64,000 bases of DNA, taken from the NCBI RefSeq assembly GCF_001050135.1, contig NZ_CP012040.1, positions 5,039,001 to 5,103,000 of the forward strand, written 5' to 3'. Below, one piece after another: positions 63,354 through 64,000 of this stretch. The DNA comes from Cyclobacterium amurskyense. Its GTDB lineage: Bacteria > Bacteroidota > Bacteroidia > Cytophagales > Cyclobacteriaceae. Within the stretch, counting starts at the first letter, position 1, and every line of letters begins with the position of its first letter. Both the position numbers and the translations under genes were made by a program. A model generated the notes under the pieces. That model worked only from the letters and a program-made list of their open reading frames with translations, did not search any database and was not told the DNA's origin.

Positions 63354-64000
63354 ATGCTCATACAATTAAATAATATTTTTAAATGGGTCCAACAGGGCGG
63401 AAGAAGGGTTTTTTTGCTTAAAGACATCAATCTTGAAGTTGAGGAAGGCGCTTTTATTTCCATTATGGGACCTTCCGGTTCAGGAAAGTCTACCTTGCTC
63501 AATGTAATTGGTATGTTGGATGTCTTTGATGAAGGTAAATACAATTTTATGGATGAACCTGTTCACCAATTGAAAGAAAAACACCGTGCTGAGCTCTACA
63601 AACAATACATTGGTTTTGTTTTTCAGGCTTATCATTTAATTGATGAGTTGACGGTCTATGAGAACCTGGAAATGCCTTTGCTCTATAAAAAGCATTCCGG
63701 ATCTGAACGCAAAGCCCTTGTTGCTGATATGTTGGATCGTTTTAATATTGTAGGAAAAAAAGACTTGTTTCCAACTCAACTAAGTGGGGGACAACAGCAG
63801 CTTGTTGGAGTGGCTCGTGCTTTGATAGGAAAGCCTAAGTTAATTTTAGCTGATGAACCAACTGGTAATCTAAATTCAAAGCAAGGCCAAGAAATTATGG
63901 AGTTGTTTAAGAAATTAAATGAGGAAGGGGTCACCATTATACAGGTAACACATTCAGAAAAGAATGCTACTTATGGTAAAAAAGTAATTCACCTGTTGGA
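63354..64000 (+). CDS. Second MacB/LolD-type ABC transporter ATPase (truncated by window end)
   Basis: The frame is open from the ATG at 63354 (MLIQLNNIFKWVQQ) to the window edge, about 215 residues. Walker A is GPSGSGKST at 39-47, the Q-loop is FVFQ (Q91), the signature LSGGQQQL starts at 143, Walker B is LILADEP at 163-169, and the switch histidine is H200. After the signature the usual RVAIARA reads LVGVARA, a small departure from the first ATPase. It follows permease 10 by 37 bp and probably powers it. The remaining C-terminal part and any further genes lie outside the window. Confidence 0.92.
   Translation, partial: MLIQLNNIFKWVQQGGRRVFLLKDINLEVEEGAFISIMGPSGSGKSTLLNVIGMLDVFDEGKYNFMDEPVHQLKEKHRAELYKQYIGFVFQAYHLIDELTVYENLEMPLLYKKHSGSERKALVADMLDRFNIVGKKDLFPTQLSGGQQQLVGVARALIGKPKLILADEPTGNLNSKQGQEIMELFKKLNEEGVTIIQVTHSEKNATYGKKVIHLL

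Overview
The window looks like chromosomal DNA of a Bacteroidota bacterium, most likely from the Cytophagales (Cyclobacteriaceae-like). The reasons are a SusC/SusD pair with an ECF sigma factor and FecR-type anti-sigma factor, AT-rich intergenic DNA, few recognisable Shine-Dalgarno sites, a TAnnTTTG-type promoter element and the many FtsX-type permeases. The placement rests on gene content read by eye; no search was run.

Layout. 1-2269: the tail of an unidentified protein, then a zinc alcohol dehydrogenase and an esterase-D-like hydrolase. 2291-6335 (minus strand): a compact molybdenum-cofactor operon moaD-moaE-moaA-moeA-xdhC. 6866-13689: ECF sigma, FecR, SusC with an N-terminal STN signalling domain, and SusD, a regulated outer-membrane uptake module. 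14128-24824: nine sugar-acid catabolism genes (HpcH/HpaI aldolase, GntP permease, Tat-exported mannonate dehydratase-like protein, GarR-like reductase, glucarate dehydratase, two RraA-like proteins with signal peptides, two Tat-exported enolase-superfamily dehydratases). The cluster is bracketed by two direct copies of a 217-218 bp structured repeat with imperfect terminal inverted repeats. The cytoplasmic enzymes complete D-glucarate -> 5-keto-4-deoxyglucarate -> pyruvate + tartronate semialdehyde -> glycerate. The exported enzymes suggest that part of the sugar-acid chemistry takes place in the periplasm.

25231-32201: a large REC-GAF-multi-PAS signalling protein that ends right after its histidine helix and has no ATPase domain, a small membrane protein, a LemA / M48 protease / CbpA / CbpM envelope-and-protein-quality group, and tRNA-Val(GAC).

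32427-64000 is the most unusual part. A histidine kinase with two membrane helices and almost no periplasmic loop, and an NtrC-type sigma-54 activator, are divergent from a TolC-like protein, a HlyD/MacA-like fusion protein and a MacB-type ATPase. These are followed by ten consecutive intact genes for about 800-residue, internally duplicated FtsX/MacB permeases, and then a second ATPase that runs off the window. Two stretches, before the tolC-like gene and before the tenth permease, share the same control layout: two 17-bp operator-like sites exactly 22 bp apart, then a sigma-54-like -24/-12 element, then a gene start 29-42 bp further on. This points to two transcription units run by the neighbouring NtrC-type regulator. 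A working model is a regulated tripartite envelope export or stress-response system in which many diversified permeases share one or two ATPases.
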